The notes: generated from the letters alone by a model not told the origin. Positions 26,660 to 35,283 are shown, numbered from the stretch's first letter. The stretch is 64,000 nucleotides of DNA from DAOTXR01 sp034435375 (GCA_034435375.1 DAOTXR010000047.1:23377-87376); one strand, 5' to 3'. A program made the numbers and translations.

Positions 26660-27787
26660 ATGAGTAACAAATACGTGAGGGGTTTGGTGCTTGCCGTGGG
26701 TGGTATGGTTCTCTTGGTTGCCCTGCTTTATCTGGGCGATGTGATCGCCAGCGCCACCAGCGGCGGCGAGTCATTCGGCGTGACAGCGCAGTCCCTGCTT
26801 GGCGATGGAAACATCTTGCAGGGCTGGCTGTTCTGGATTGTCATCGGCGCTGTGGTCCTGTATCTCATCTACATCCTCTTCGCCGAGGCCGAGATGTTCA
26901 AGATCGGCACGCGCGAGGTGGTGATGATGGCGTTGGGGGCAGCCCTCTACGGCTTGCTGGCCTGGGTATTTAACGTCGTCCCAGTGCCCTCCGTTAGCCT
27001 GGTGGCGCTCAGACCAGTGGTTGTCATCCCCATCTTCTTCGGCTTCGCCTTTGGCCCGGCGGTCGGCTTTTTCACTGGCGCATTTGGCAACATCTTGGGC
27101 GATGCATTGACTGGCTGGGGCGTGTTCCCCATCTGGGACATTGGCAACGGCCTGATGGGCCTAGTGCCCGGTCTGGCGGGGATGTACCTGTCTGGCAACG
27201 TGCGTGGTCGGATCAATATCCTCCAGTGGATCGCTGCTGCTGTGCTGGCATTGGGGGTCATCTTCCCGCTCATATTCCCGGAGATCGTCAGTCCCTGGAC
27301 TGGTGAGATGACCGGCGAATATGCAAGCTGGTGGTACGTGATGCTGGTGGTCCTGGTGGTAATGCTGGGCATGTCGCTAGCCCCACGCTACTGGCCTATC
27401 TTGTTGATCCTTCTGACACTGGCCTTCGTTGCCTTTGGTGTGGTCGACCTGATCAACAACGGCTTCTCATGGGGAGTCGTGGTGGTGTGGGCCGTGGCCG
27501 TGCTGTGCGCCATCGCGGCCTGGTACGTGGGCAGCAGAGCCAAAGCCATCACAGCCTGGATGGAGGACACCGACACGCGGGCTTTGGTGGTGTGGGGCAC
27601 GCTGGGCGTGATCGTCGGGATAGGCTTCGCTGCTATGGCCGACATCTTCTACAACGGCTACAGCTTTATGACAGCCTTCATTGGCGAGTTCATCCCGGCA
27701 GCAGGCCCTAACACTCTGTTCGCCGTTATCTTGACGCCACTTCTGTTCGCAGCCTGGAAGCAGGCCCGCACGCAGATGGGGCGTTAG
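26660..27787 (+). CDS. ECF transporter substrate-binding S component, enlarged
   Basis: A 375-residue very hydrophobic protein preceded by GGGAGG seven bases before ATG 26660. The part around residues 75-185 looks like an ECF S component: VVMMALGAALYGLLAWVF, RPVVVIPIFFGFAFGPAVGF, GNILGDALTGWGVFPIWD, IGNGLMGLVPGLAGMYL. The end (ALVVWGTLGVIVGIGFAAM ... NTLFAVILTPLLFAAW) resembles the final helices of the fold. Between them, residues about 190-305 add four or so extra helices, and two more precede the core, so it is about twice the usual 180-200 residues. Substrate not recognisable; vitamins or their precursors are usual. It sits between the ATPase and EcfT genes. Confidence 0.8.
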   Translation: MSNKYVRGLVLAVGGMVLLVALLYLGDVIASATSGGESFGVTAQSLLGDGNILQGWLFWIVIGAVVLYLIYILFAEAEMFKIGTREVVMMALGAALYGLLAWVFNVVPVPSVSLVALRPVVVIPIFFGFAFGPAVGFFTGAFGNILGDALTGWGVFPIWDIGNGLMGLVPGLAGMYLSGNVRGRINILQWIAAAVLALGVIFPLIFPEIVSPWTGEMTGEYASWWYVMLVVLVVMLGMSLAPRYWPILLILLTLAFVAFGVVDLINNGFSWGVVVVWAVAVLCAIAAWYVGSRAKAITAWMEDTDTRALVVWGTLGVIVGIGFAAMADIFYNGYSFMTAFIGEFIPAAGPNTLFAVILTPLLFAAWKQARTQMGR

Positions 27788-27797
27788 GACACGTCTC

Positions 27798-27828
27798 CCG
27801 CAGGGGCAGGCGCGGCCCGCCCCTGCGG
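27798..27828 (+). terminator. Intercistronic hairpin in the ECF operon
   Basis: CCGCAGGGGC (27798-27807) pairs perfectly with GCCCCTGCGG (27819-27828) across an 11-base loop between the S and T component genes. No T-run follows, so it more likely tunes expression or mRNA decay than ends transcription. Confidence 0.5.
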
Positions 27829-27861
27829 CGATCGCGACCTATATAGAGGGGCTGAACGTGC

Positions 27862-28737
27862 ATGCTGGCTAACTGGGCCTACGCCGAACGAGACACCTTC
27901 TTTCACCGCCTGGATCCCCGTGCTCGGATCGTCTTCATGCTGTGCGCCTTGATCGCCGTGGGTTTCATTCCCGGCAGAGGAACGGGCTTCTGGGACATGC
28001 GGATCGTGCTGCTGTTCCTGGGGCTGGCCTTCCTGCAGATCATCCTGGCCCGGCTTACCTGGCGGCAGATGCGACGTTTCTGGATCGTGATCAGCATCGT
28101 GGCTGTGATGCTATCGCTGATCACGTTCCTGACAGGCCGGGGATCGGTGGGGGTCTATCAATCCGAGCATGTGATCTGGTCCTCCCGACTGGAGGTGCTC
28201 GGTCTGGACCTGCATCTACAAATGAGCGCCGAGCGGCTGTCGTACCTGGTGACGCAGCTCATGCGCATTATGACCTTCGCCGCGCTATCGGTGATCATCC
28301 CCTACACAATTGACCCGGCACTCTACGGCATCGCCTTCAAAGGGCTAGGATTGGGCGATAAAGTGGCCTTCGCCATGGATATGGCCTTCCGCTTCATCCC
28401 CACTCTGGGCCGGGACCTGGAGACGATCATGGATGCCCAACGTGCCCGCGGCTTCGAACTGGAGGCTCGCCGGACGAACATCGTCCAGCGCATACGGAAC
28501 TTCGCCCCGCTCCTGGTCCCCCTCATCGTGGGCGCTGTCATCCAGGGGGAGGAGATCGTCGACGCCATGGACCTGCGCGCCTTTGGCATAGGCCCTCGTA
28601 CATGGTTGCCCCAGCTCAGATATCGTACTGTGGACTGGATATACATGGGAGTAGGGGCGCTGCTCGTGGCAGCGGCCATCGTGGCCAAGCGAGCCGGAAT
28701 CGGCGGGCTGTGGGTTCCCCCCTGGCTGTATGGCTGA
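27862..28737 (+). CDS. ecfT: ECF transporter transmembrane T component
   Basis: A 291-residue membrane protein of the CbiQ/EcfT family. It begins SFFHRLDPRARIVF-like (here TFFHRLDPRARIVFMLC), the standard N-terminal motif, has about five helices, and carries the two short coupling motifs in the cytoplasmic region, MDAQRARGFELEARR and VDAMDLRAFGIGPR, each with the conserved Ala-Arg-Gly/Ala-Phe-Gly core that contacts the two ATPase domains. It completes the ECF unit with the fused ATPase and S component upstream. ATG 27862 follows a GAGGGG purine stretch. Confidence 0.92.
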   Translation: MLANWAYAERDTFFHRLDPRARIVFMLCALIAVGFIPGRGTGFWDMRIVLLFLGLAFLQIILARLTWRQMRRFWIVISIVAVMLSLITFLTGRGSVGVYQSEHVIWSSRLEVLGLDLHLQMSAERLSYLVTQLMRIMTFAALSVIIPYTIDPALYGIAFKGLGLGDKVAFAMDMAFRFIPTLGRDLETIMDAQRARGFELEARRTNIVQRIRNFAPLLVPLIVGAVIQGEEIVDAMDLRAFGIGPRTWLPQLRYRTVDWIYMGVGALLVAAAIVAKRAGIGGLWVPPWLYG

Positions 28738-28832
28738 GAGGGAAGAGCACGATACTCGTCCCATTGGGTGATGGACAGCCTGCTTCAGGATGAAATTTGC
28801 GTTCGAAGTCTGTGCAGATAACGTCTGCCGAC

Positions 28833-30116
28833 CTATTTCCCGGCAGTCCGGCGGGCGTGTACGGGCAGCCCCATAATAATCAGAGCGCTGAGCAAGAAAA
28901 AGGCAGTGGCAATGCCGTACACTGTCAGATAGCCGAAGGATGTGGTGGCCGTCCGAAGATTGATCTGGTCGATGAGAAGGCCACCCAGCAGTCGAGCCAG
29001 AAAACTGCCCCCTGCAGTCGCAATGTTGGCGATCCCCAGGTAGCGTGCGGCCTCTTCACGAGGCACAATGTCGGTGACAAGCGCCCAGTTAGCGCTCATC
29101 CAGGTGCCGACGGCCACGCCGACGACCACCCCAGCCACGGTGACTAGGGGGATGGTCCGCACCACGAGCAGCATCCCCGCCCCGACTGCCGCCAGGACTC
29201 CTGCAGCAGCCACGACTGGCTTGCGTCCCACATGGTCAGCTAGAAAACCAGATGGCAGCGTGACGACTACTAGCGCAACACCCAAGAAGATCGTCAGGTT
29301 GGCGACAAAAGACTGTGCCTGTGCTTGCGGCAGTTCTACTACATTGACCACAAACAGCAGCAGGAATGCCTGCAAGGCAATAAATCCGGCCCAGAACAAC
29401 AGACGATTGGCAAACCACCAGCCAAAAGCTGGATATGACCTGAAGTCCACATAGAAGGTGCGTACCAACGCCTCTCCCACAGTGCGCTGCGGCGCGTGGT
29501 CAGCGGCGTCAGGCTCTTCCCGCCCTCCAATCATTGTGACAGCCAGGGCCATCAGATAAACAGCCACAGGTACGCTGACAGCTGCATAGATCGCAATCGG
29601 ACCCCAGTTTTCGTACTGGGCCACAAGCTTACCGGCAGCGAAACCTCCGACGACGAATGCCAGGATGTCCAACATGGCCTTGAGGCCGGAGGCCTGTCCA
29701 CGCTGTTCCTCAGGCACCTGATCGGGGATCAATGCCTGCCACGGACCCTGGACTGTATTGGATGAGAGCTGAATCAGCAGCACTCCGACTACTACCAGCG
29801 CAAACACCGGCGCAGCCGCGATCATGTACAGACACAGGATGACCATGATTGTCCCGGCAATGAAATAAGGAATACGCCGTCCCAGCCGTGTGCGGGTTCG
29901 GTCGGAGAACACGCCGATGATTGGCTGCCACAGGATCGCCACGATCAACCCAGCCGCTGTGGTGAAGCCGAGGGCCGTCGCCGCGCGCTCAGGCATCAGT
30001 TGCAGGACCTTGTGTCCCAACACAGACGGCTCAAGTGTGTTGGAGACAAGCGTCAGCGCGAAGCCAAAGGTCGTGATGGAAAGCAAGCGGGGGAAAGAGA
30101 GGCGTCTCTTGGTCAT
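28833..30116 (-). CDS. MFS transporter, SLC45/GPH-like
   Basis: A 427-residue carrier with about 12 helices. After helix 2 it has QPIIGVFSDRTRTRLGRRIPYF (split: QPIIGVFSDRTRTRLG and RRIPYFIAG), the arrangement found in sucrose/proton (SLC45) and GPH symporters, and a second-half GFLADHVGRKPVV loop. ATG 30116 is chosen because AAGGTGG lies six bases before it; a GTG three codons earlier is possible. It begins ten bases after the stop of the sugar isomerase-like gene, so the two are in one operon and the cargo is probably a sugar or cyclitol. Confidence 0.85.
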   Translation of the reverse strand: MTKRRLSFPRLLSITTFGFALTLVSNTLEPSVLGHKVLQLMPERAATALGFTTAAGLIVAILWQPIIGVFSDRTRTRLGRRIPYFIAGTIMVILCLYMIAAAPVFALVVVGVLLIQLSSNTVQGPWQALIPDQVPEEQRGQASGLKAMLDILAFVVGGFAAGKLVAQYENWGPIAIYAAVSVPVAVYLMALAVTMIGGREEPDAADHAPQRTVGEALVRTFYVDFRSYPAFGWWFANRLLFWAGFIALQAFLLLFVVNVVELPQAQAQSFVANLTIFLGVALVVVTLPSGFLADHVGRKPVVAAAGVLAAVGAGMLLVVRTIPLVTVAGVVVGVAVGTWMSANWALVTDIVPREEAARYLGIANIATAGGSFLARLLGGLLIDQINLRTATTSFGYLTVYGIATAFFLLSALIIMGLPVHARRTAGK

Positions 30117-30126
30117 CGTAACCACC

Positions 30127-31032
30127 TTATTTTGGCCCCAGGGGCATAAACTCCGGGCGCAAGGAGCGGATCACGTCCAACGAGGCTAGCGCCTCAGGGC
30201 CGGTTAGCTCAAAGATGACTGGCCCATTCCAATCGGCCTGCGCTAGCCGATCGAGAAAACGACCCACGTCAAGGTTGCCTTTGCCCAGCGCCTGGTGATC
30301 CTGACCATAACCCAACGGTTTGTCCGGGTCATAGCGGGGAGCATCGTGGAGATGCACCTCGCGCAGACGTGGCAGGCTGCGCTCGAGTGCGTCGAACACA
30401 TCCACTGGCCCAGAAAATCCGACCAGGACATGGCCAGTGTCGAAGCAGATCGACAGGTCCATCTGCTCAGCGAGTTGCAGGGTCAGATCAAACGGGAACT
30501 CGACAGTCTCAATGGCCAGCAAGTAGCTGGGGATTCCGGTCTCTGAAAGAATGATCTTCACACTCTCGCGTGCATAGTCCCGGAATTGCTGAAGAATCAA
30601 CGAGCGGGCAAGCTCAGGTAAACGCATCCGGTAGAACTCGGCGGCGAGTGCGCCTGTGGCGTGCAGGACATAGGTTTCGGGTTCCAATGGCAGCGTAGAC
30701 TTGATACAGCTAATCACCGCCTGAGCCGAACCGTGGCGGACGGGTGTGAGGGGAGTCGATGGCTCGACTGACCACAGAGGCAGATGAACGGTGTAGCTCA
30801 GCCCCAGTTCCTCCTTGAGCGCTGCCAGTCGTTCGATCTGGGCAGGTGAATAGGTCTGGGGGAAAAACAGCACCAAGTCGCCTCCCAACTCGACCAACTT
30901 GAAGCCGGGTGCAGCCACTTCGCGCACCAGAGCAGCGTGATCCAACCCCATGACCCGTGCCACGATTTGATCTGGCGTGGCTCCGGGCGGAATAAGCGCA
31001 CTCAACTGCATGGCCATAATACCAAAGCGCAT
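30127..31032 (-). CDS. Sugar phosphate isomerase/epimerase-like TIM barrel protein
   Basis: A 301-residue protein of the AP endonuclease-2/xylose isomerase-like barrel family. It starts MRFGIMAMQLSALIP after AGGAAGGG, and runs through FKLVELGGDLVLFF, YTVHLPLWSVEPS, LLAIETVEFPFDL, ICFDTGHVLVGF, LREVHLHDAP and YGQDHQALGKGNLDVGRFLD. The Glu (IETVEF), Asp-x-x-His (DTGH), His (VHLHD) and a following His match the metal-binding positions of the family. It lies directly upstream of an MFS carrier gene. The family isomerises or epimerises sugars and cyclitols; the substrate is not evident. Confidence 0.85.
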   Translation of the reverse strand: MRFGIMAMQLSALIPPGATPDQIVARVMGLDHAALVREVAAPGFKLVELGGDLVLFFPQTYSPAQIERLAALKEELGLSYTVHLPLWSVEPSTPLTPVRHGSAQAVISCIKSTLPLEPETYVLHATGALAAEFYRMRLPELARSLILQQFRDYARESVKIILSETGIPSYLLAIETVEFPFDLTLQLAEQMDLSICFDTGHVLVGFSGPVDVFDALERSLPRLREVHLHDAPRYDPDKPLGYGQDHQALGKGNLDVGRFLDRLAQADWNGPVIFELTGPEALASLDVIRSLRPEFMPLGPK

Positions 31033-31090
31033 GGGACCCTTCCTGATAGCGATGTCTACCTCGCCTCCACGGCTCTCAACAAAAGGCGAC

Positions 31091-33229
31091 CTACTGTCCC
31101 CAGCGCAGCTCGCGCACACCAGAGGCGCTTTCGATCACGAACACCTGCTCGCTCTTTGTGTCCACCAGCGCCAGCCGGCCAGTTGTCACGCCAGCTTCAT
31201 CAGTGCGGGTCTGTATTAGCCCGGCAATAAATCCTGCCCCTGGAGACAGCACTGCCTGCTCCATCACAAATGACCCTGTCTCTGCCCGCAGGTCCGTTCC
31301 GTTAGGCTTTAGGCTGTAGACTTGCACACTCGTGGGACCACCGGTGCCGGGCAGCGGCACACGCAGCAGCGCCAGCCGCCCGTCATCGCGCTGAGCCACG
31401 TCGATCACAGGCAAGTCAACCAACCGGGCAATGGTCGGAGGATCGCCAGGCTGTACTCGGTTGAGGAAAGGGGCGCCATGAGTTCCACCTGCGTAGTAAA
31501 GGAAGGCTTCCAGTTCGTCCGCCCATTCCGCACGTGAGTTGAACATGTTCAGCATCAGCGGCGCTGTCTGGGTGCCATCCGCCCGAATCAAGGCGTAGTC
31601 ATAGCCTTCATAGAAAGTGACCCGGACAAGCAACCAGGCACCATCTGACGACCAACGCGGCTGATCATAGACCTGGATCAGTCTCTCGTTCCCGGCCCTC
31701 GGCAGGCGATCTGCCACCAAACGGCGCGGCTGGCCTGTAGCGCGATCGTAGACCCAGATGCCGCCATCGGCATAAGCGATCTGCTGTCCGTCCGGTGAGA
31801 AAGCAGGGGAGCCGGTCTTGGTTGGATCGGACAGGGCCACCACCTGAGTCGCCTCAAAAGAGCCTGCCAGCGCTGTATAGATGACACCCGCGCTGGTGTA
31901 AACCACCTGCACCCCATCCCCAGAGATGTCGAAAGCCACAACGTCGGTAGGGGTGGTGGTGATGGCCTCAGGCGGATCGCCGCCTGCAGGCAACCGCCAC
32001 ACTTGGGTGATCCCAGCCTGAGGTGAAAGGTAATACAAGTTGGCGGGCAAGTTCAAACCCATAACGCCGTGGGGAGGCAAGTCGCCCCAGTCGAAGGCGA
32101 GAACCGGTCCAGCCGTCTGGAAGCTTCCACGCGCACCAGTGAGAGGATCAAGCACGATGGCTGCCGAAGGCAACTGTGGATCGCGGCCTACCAACCGCAT
32201 CCCTTCGGGATCCCAGACCAGCCCGGCAGTGTAGACCGCCACAGAGCTTTCCACGCCAAAGCTCAGGTCGGCAGGGTCGGCCACATACAGAAACCCCGGT
32301 TCCGACACATTTCCACTGTGACCAAAGAAGGCCAGCAAGCCATCAGGGCGCTGCACAGGGAGCGTCACCTGGCGGTCTTGAGGAACAATGAACACACGCG
32401 ACTGAACATCGCCAGGCGTCAACAGCGCCAGGCCGCCTTCTTGGGGGGCAAAGGCCAGGCGACCGTCGGCTAGCCACGTGTAGTCGTTAATACGCCCCAG
32501 ATCAACCCATTTGACGAGTGGAGCGGTGTTGTAGAGAGCTGAGGAGCCATCGGCTCGCCAGGCAAGTAACCATTGCGAGTCAGCGGACCAGCTCAGGCTG
32601 GTCAACAGTTGCTCAGGAACGGCATAGATGAGTGGCTCAAAGCTCTGGCCAGCACCGGGGATCAACACCTGAAACCCGTCGGCAGTGATGTAGGCCAGCT
32701 TAGTCGCGTCCGGTGACCAGGCCACCGTCTTTCTATAGGCCGTTTCGACCGGTAGGCTAACCCCCTGAGCAACAATCTGGCCCTGTCTCCCATCCAGTGA
32801 AATGACCCCAACATGCTCGTCGGCACGGTAAATCAGCCAATCGCCCCCAGGCGCGACCGCGAAATCCTGCACCGATAGGTCGGGGCGAGTGACTGCTCCT
32901 GCCAGGGTATCATCCCCCAGCATAGGCTGCCGCCATATCTGCCCGGAGTCAGTGAGGTAGAAAAGATCGGCAGCCAGAGGCCAGACCTGCATCGGCGGAG
33001 GTTCTGTGGGAGTAGGGGGAGGCAGGGTTTCCCGCGGAGATGGTTGCAACGTGCTGTCCCCCTCAGGTGAAGGGGTGACGCCTTCGCTCTGGGGCATGGG
33101 GGATTGCAACGCCTGAGATTGCTCGGTGGGTGCAGCAGTTTCACTTGAGGCGATACTCTGCAGCATCCCACATGCCGAAAGCATTGTCAGCACTACAAGA
33201 CTGGATAGGATAACGGTCGATCTACGCAT
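31091..33229 (-). CDS. Large beta-propeller (WD40/TolB-like) lipoprotein
   Basis: A 712-residue lipoprotein. The signal sequence MRRSTVILSSLVVLTMLSAC ends at Cys 20 in a lipobox (LSAC). A Pro/Ser/Thr-rich segment (about 30-80) follows, then repeated blades of the PD40/TolB type: FAVAPGGDWLIYRADE, AWSPDATKLAYITADG, SWSADSQWLLAWRADG, DISGDGVQVVYTSAG, PAFSPDGQQIAYADGG, PRWSSDGAWLLVRVTF. The protein should sit on the outer face of the membrane. Such lipoproteins are common in Chloroflexota and have no agreed function; binding of a ligand or partner is inferred. ATG 33229 is chosen because it starts the signal peptide. It lies between the SelW-like gene and the isomerase gene on the same strand. 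Confidence 0.8.
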   Translation of the reverse strand: MRRSTVILSSLVVLTMLSACGMLQSIASSETAAPTEQSQALQSPMPQSEGVTPSPEGDSTLQPSPRETLPPPTPTEPPPMQVWPLAADLFYLTDSGQIWRQPMLGDDTLAGAVTRPDLSVQDFAVAPGGDWLIYRADEHVGVISLDGRQGQIVAQGVSLPVETAYRKTVAWSPDATKLAYITADGFQVLIPGAGQSFEPLIYAVPEQLLTSLSWSADSQWLLAWRADGSSALYNTAPLVKWVDLGRINDYTWLADGRLAFAPQEGGLALLTPGDVQSRVFIVPQDRQVTLPVQRPDGLLAFFGHSGNVSEPGFLYVADPADLSFGVESSVAVYTAGLVWDPEGMRLVGRDPQLPSAAIVLDPLTGARGSFQTAGPVLAFDWGDLPPHGVMGLNLPANLYYLSPQAGITQVWRLPAGGDPPEAITTTPTDVVAFDISGDGVQVVYTSAGVIYTALAGSFEATQVVALSDPTKTGSPAFSPDGQQIAYADGGIWVYDRATGQPRRLVADRLPRAGNERLIQVYDQPRWSSDGAWLLVRVTFYEGYDYALIRADGTQTAPLMLNMFNSRAEWADELEAFLYYAGGTHGAPFLNRVQPGDPPTIARLVDLPVIDVAQRDDGRLALLRVPLPGTGGPTSVQVYSLKPNGTDLRAETGSFVMEQAVLSPGAGFIAGLIQTRTDEAGVTTGRLALVDTKSEQVFVIESASGVRELRWGQ

Positions 33230-33312
33230 CAGCGCATCCCATCTCGTCTGAGAACAAGGCACAGTGTGGTTTTCAGGCTGGCGGCTTGCATGCGCCCGCC
33301 CGCTTTTAGTGC

Positions 33313-33561
33313 TTAGGGGTGTTCCCGAATGTAACGGCGGATCAACTGCGGTACCTCACCCGCTTCGACATGACGTCCGGTCTGGAGTTTGCTGTAGATC
33401 AACACACCATTGACCTCCACTTCAAACCGTCCACCGTCACTTGGTATAAGGGTCAAGTGTTCAACGTCCGGTTCAAAGTCTTTCAAGACCTCTTCCGTCA
33501 CACTGACGGCGCGGGGCAGATATTTTCACACCGCGCAATAGGTGATTGTGATTTTCAGCAT
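33313..33561 (-). CDS. SelW/Rdx-family selenoprotein with in-frame UGA (CxxU)
   Basis: Read straight from ATG 33561, this frame gives 82 residues with one UGA at codon 12 (33526-33528): MLKITITYCAV-U-KYLPRAV, then VEHLTLIPSDGGRFEVEV and YSKLQTGRH, ending IRREHP-like at 33313. The Rdx/SelW family has a thioredoxin-like CxxC/CxxU in exactly this place, and the LPRAV and GGRFEV segments are family marks, so UGA stands where the second redox residue belongs. AAGAGGAA lies eight bases before the ATG. A hairpin fitting the bacterial SECIS rules begins 16 bases after the UGA. A shorter frame from GTG 33501 would miss the active site. Family role: thiol/selenol redox, cytoplasmic. Selenocysteine genes are not in this window. 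Confidence 0.85.
33495..33509 (-). promoter_or_regulatory. Bacterial SECIS-like hairpin
   Basis: Just after the UGA codon, 16 bases on, a perfect 6-bp stem CCGTCA/TGACGG encloses the loop GTG. The UGA-to-loop distance is 22 bases and the loop begins with G, both within the known limits for SelB-recognised bacterial SECIS elements (16-37 bases, G among the first two loop bases). It lies inside the coding region, as bacterial SECIS elements do. Confidence 0.75.
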
Positions 33562-33612
33562 GGCAAAGTTCCTCTTGTGAGCCTGCAAAGGTTTGGCGAG
33601 AGAACAAGCCTG

Positions 33613-33641
33613 AGTATACCACGAGACCACTTGAAGAACAG
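33613..33641 (-). promoter_or_regulatory. Promoter of the SelW-like gene
   Basis: Minus strand: TATACT (33613-33618) with a weak -35, CTGTTC (33636-33641), 17 bases apart. It gives a leader of about 45 bases before ATG 33561. Confidence 0.45.
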
Positions 33642-33659
33642 AATGCGTGCTCAGGAGAT

Positions 33660-33675
33660 TAGCACAAATGTGCTA
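33660..33675. promoter_or_regulatory. 16-bp palindrome upstream of nadK-recN (SOS-box candidate)
   Basis: TAGCAC-AAAT-GTGCTA, perfect 6-bp arms around a 4-base centre. The same motif with one changed base lies in the ftsK promoter at 45478. Both downstream operons contain classical SOS genes (recN, ftsK). It lies between the divergent SelW-like gene and nadK. Confidence 0.55.
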
Positions 33676-33734
33676 TCTGCGTTATCATCGAGATCAAGAG
33701 CACTGCGAACCCTGCTCGCAGCGTTCAGATAAGA

Positions 33735-33740
33735 TATAAT
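33735..33740 (+). promoter_or_regulatory. -10 box of the nadK operon
   Basis: A perfect TATAAT 46 bases before the nadK start codon at 33786. No good -35 hexamer is placed 16-18 bases upstream. Confidence 0.45.
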
Positions 33741-33785
33741 CGCCAGCGCAAACCAGAAGGATTGCCCACATGGAGCTGGCCTGAG

Positions 33786-34664
33786 ATGGATCGCCGATCA
33801 AACCCTACACCACCGCCATTCAGGCGTGTTGCCGTCTTGCACCACCCCAAGATCGAGGCGACCCGCGCCGTCGCGGAGGATATCCAAAGCTGGCTTATGT
33901 CCCATGGGATCGAGGCCTGGCGAGCGTTGACATGGGACGAGCAGACCGTCCGCGCTCATGTTCCTGAGGTTGATATGATTGTCGTCCTGGGAGGCGATGG
34001 CTCCATGCTGCGCGCGGCCCGTATGGCTGCCGGGCATAATGTGCCTATCCTGGGCGTGAACATGGGACGGCTGGGCTTTCTTTCTGAGATGGATCCTGAC
34101 ACTTGGCGCGAGTGCCTACCGCGCGTGATTGCGGGTGAATACTGGATCGAACAGAGGATGATGCTTCAGGCCGAAACCTGGCGCAGCGGAGAACTCATTG
34201 GCCAGCACTTGGCGCTGAACGACGTGGTGATCAGCCGGGGTTCGCTGGCTCGCGTGGTGCGGCTGCGAACCGAGATCGACGGTGACGAGCTGACCACCTA
34301 CGTAGCCGATGGACTGATCGTCAGCACACCGACCGGATCGACAGCATACGCACTGGCAGTGGGGGGGCCAATTTTGCCCCCTACGCTACGCAACATCCTG
34401 GTGATTCCTATTGCATCGCACCTAACACTCGACCGGGCCATTGTGCTCTCGGAGGGATCGTCCATTCGAATCCGGGTGTGGACTGACCATCAGGCTATCC
34501 TGACAGTGGATGGTCAGTACGAGTTCGACATGCAGCACGGCGACCACATTGACGTGCGCGCCAGTGAGCATGTCAGCCAGTTCATCCGACTGGGGAAACA
34601 CACCTACTTCTACCACACCCTGCTTGCCCGTCTGGAGCCTAAGCAGGTCGACAACAACGGCTGA
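33786..34664 (+). CDS. nadK: NAD kinase
   Basis: A 292-residue NAD+ kinase. It carries the strictly conserved MIVVLGGDGSMLRAAR (GGDG nucleotide loop), ILGVNMGRLGFLSEM, ALNDVVISRG (NE/D motif, here LND) and TYVADGLIVSTPTGSTAYALAVGGPI, the family's Gly-rich C-terminal signature. The enzyme uses ATP or polyphosphate to make NADP+. ATG 33786 has GGAG ten bases upstream; a TTG at 33762 is a weaker option. It heads the nadK, B-box protein, recN run. A palindrome about 110 bases upstream may be an SOS operator, and a TATAAT box is present. Confidence 0.95.
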   Translation: MDRRSNPTPPPFRRVAVLHHPKIEATRAVAEDIQSWLMSHGIEAWRALTWDEQTVRAHVPEVDMIVVLGGDGSMLRAARMAAGHNVPILGVNMGRLGFLSEMDPDTWRECLPRVIAGEYWIEQRMMLQAETWRSGELIGQHLALNDVVISRGSLARVVRLRTEIDGDELTTYVADGLIVSTPTGSTAYALAVGGPILPPTLRNILVIPIASHLTLDRAIVLSEGSSIRIRVWTDHQAILTVDGQYEFDMQHGDHIDVRASEHVSQFIRLGKHTYFYHTLLARLEPKQVDNNG

Positions 34665-34694
34665 TACTAGCCTGGTCAAGTTGAGATTTGCAAG

Positions 34695-35204
34695 ATGGAG
34701 CAACAACAGACAACCGTTGAGAGCAGCACCATGTACTGCGAAGTTCATCCGAATGTAGAGACCTCGCTGCGCTGCAACAAATGCGGTCGCCCGATGTGCA
34801 TGCGCTGCGCCGTGCGAACACCTGTGGGGTACCGCTGTAAGGAGTGCGTGCGTGGCCAGCAGCGAGTGTACTACAATGCCCAGCCCCTGGATCCTCTGAT
34901 CCAGGGAGCAATCGGCCTGGTGCTGGGTGGGCTTGCTTTCCTCCTGGCAGCGTTAGTTGGGGTGGAACTAGGTTTTATTGGCTGGCTGATCGCGTTTTGG
35001 GTTGGATCGGCAGTAGGAGCAGGGATCGCGGATGTGGCCCACCGTGCGGTAGGCCGACGCCGTAATAGATATTCATGGTTAGTTGTGGCTGGCGCTATCG
35101 CAGCCAGTGGACTAGTGGTGATTGTGATCTCCGGGATTTCGATCACCAAGTTGATTTTTCTGGTGATGGCTGTCGTCGGTGCAGGGGGCAGACTGAGATT
35201 GTAG
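34695..35204 (+). CDS. B-box zinc finger membrane protein
   Basis: A 169-residue protein. Residues about 12-55 hold a B-box-like zinc finger: YCEVHPNVETSLRCNKCGRP, then MCMRCAVRTPVGYRCKECVR, with eight Cys/His ligands. The remainder contains about four hydrophobic helices (LIQGAIGLVLGGLAFLLAAL, FIGWLIAFWVGSAVGAGI, WLVVAGAIAASGLVVIVISG, TKLIFLVMAVVGAGG). Bacterial B-box domains are found on the N-terminus of membrane proteins including rhomboid proteases, but no rhomboid catalytic Ser/His motif is visible. It lies between nadK and recN, an arrangement that may reflect co-transcription only. Function unknown. Confidence 0.8.
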   Translation: MEQQQTTVESSTMYCEVHPNVETSLRCNKCGRPMCMRCAVRTPVGYRCKECVRGQQRVYYNAQPLDPLIQGAIGLVLGGLAFLLAALVGVELGFIGWLIAFWVGSAVGAGIADVAHRAVGRRRNRYSWLVVAGAIAASGLVVIVISGISITKLIFLVMAVVGAGGRLRL

Positions 35205-35265
35205 GTCCGGCACTCCTCTCCGACGCCGGCGAAGCCTAGCCATCGCACTATACACAGAGAGTCTA

Positions 35266-35280
35266 TGTGAGGATATCACA
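35266..35280 (+). promoter_or_regulatory. Small hairpin around the recN ribosome-binding site
   Basis: TGTGA-GGATA-TCACA: a 5-bp stem exposes or holds the GAGGA Shine-Dalgarno of recN (ATG 35284). It could dampen initiation; the stem is short. Confidence 0.35.
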
Positions 35281-35283
35281 TCT

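Noticed and set aside
33313..33561. Reading the TGA in the SelW-like gene as a pseudogene mutation or as a true stop followed by a short gene from GTG 33501
   Set aside because: The family motif, reading frame, ribosome-binding site and SECIS-like hairpin all support recoding; the short gene would lack the active site.
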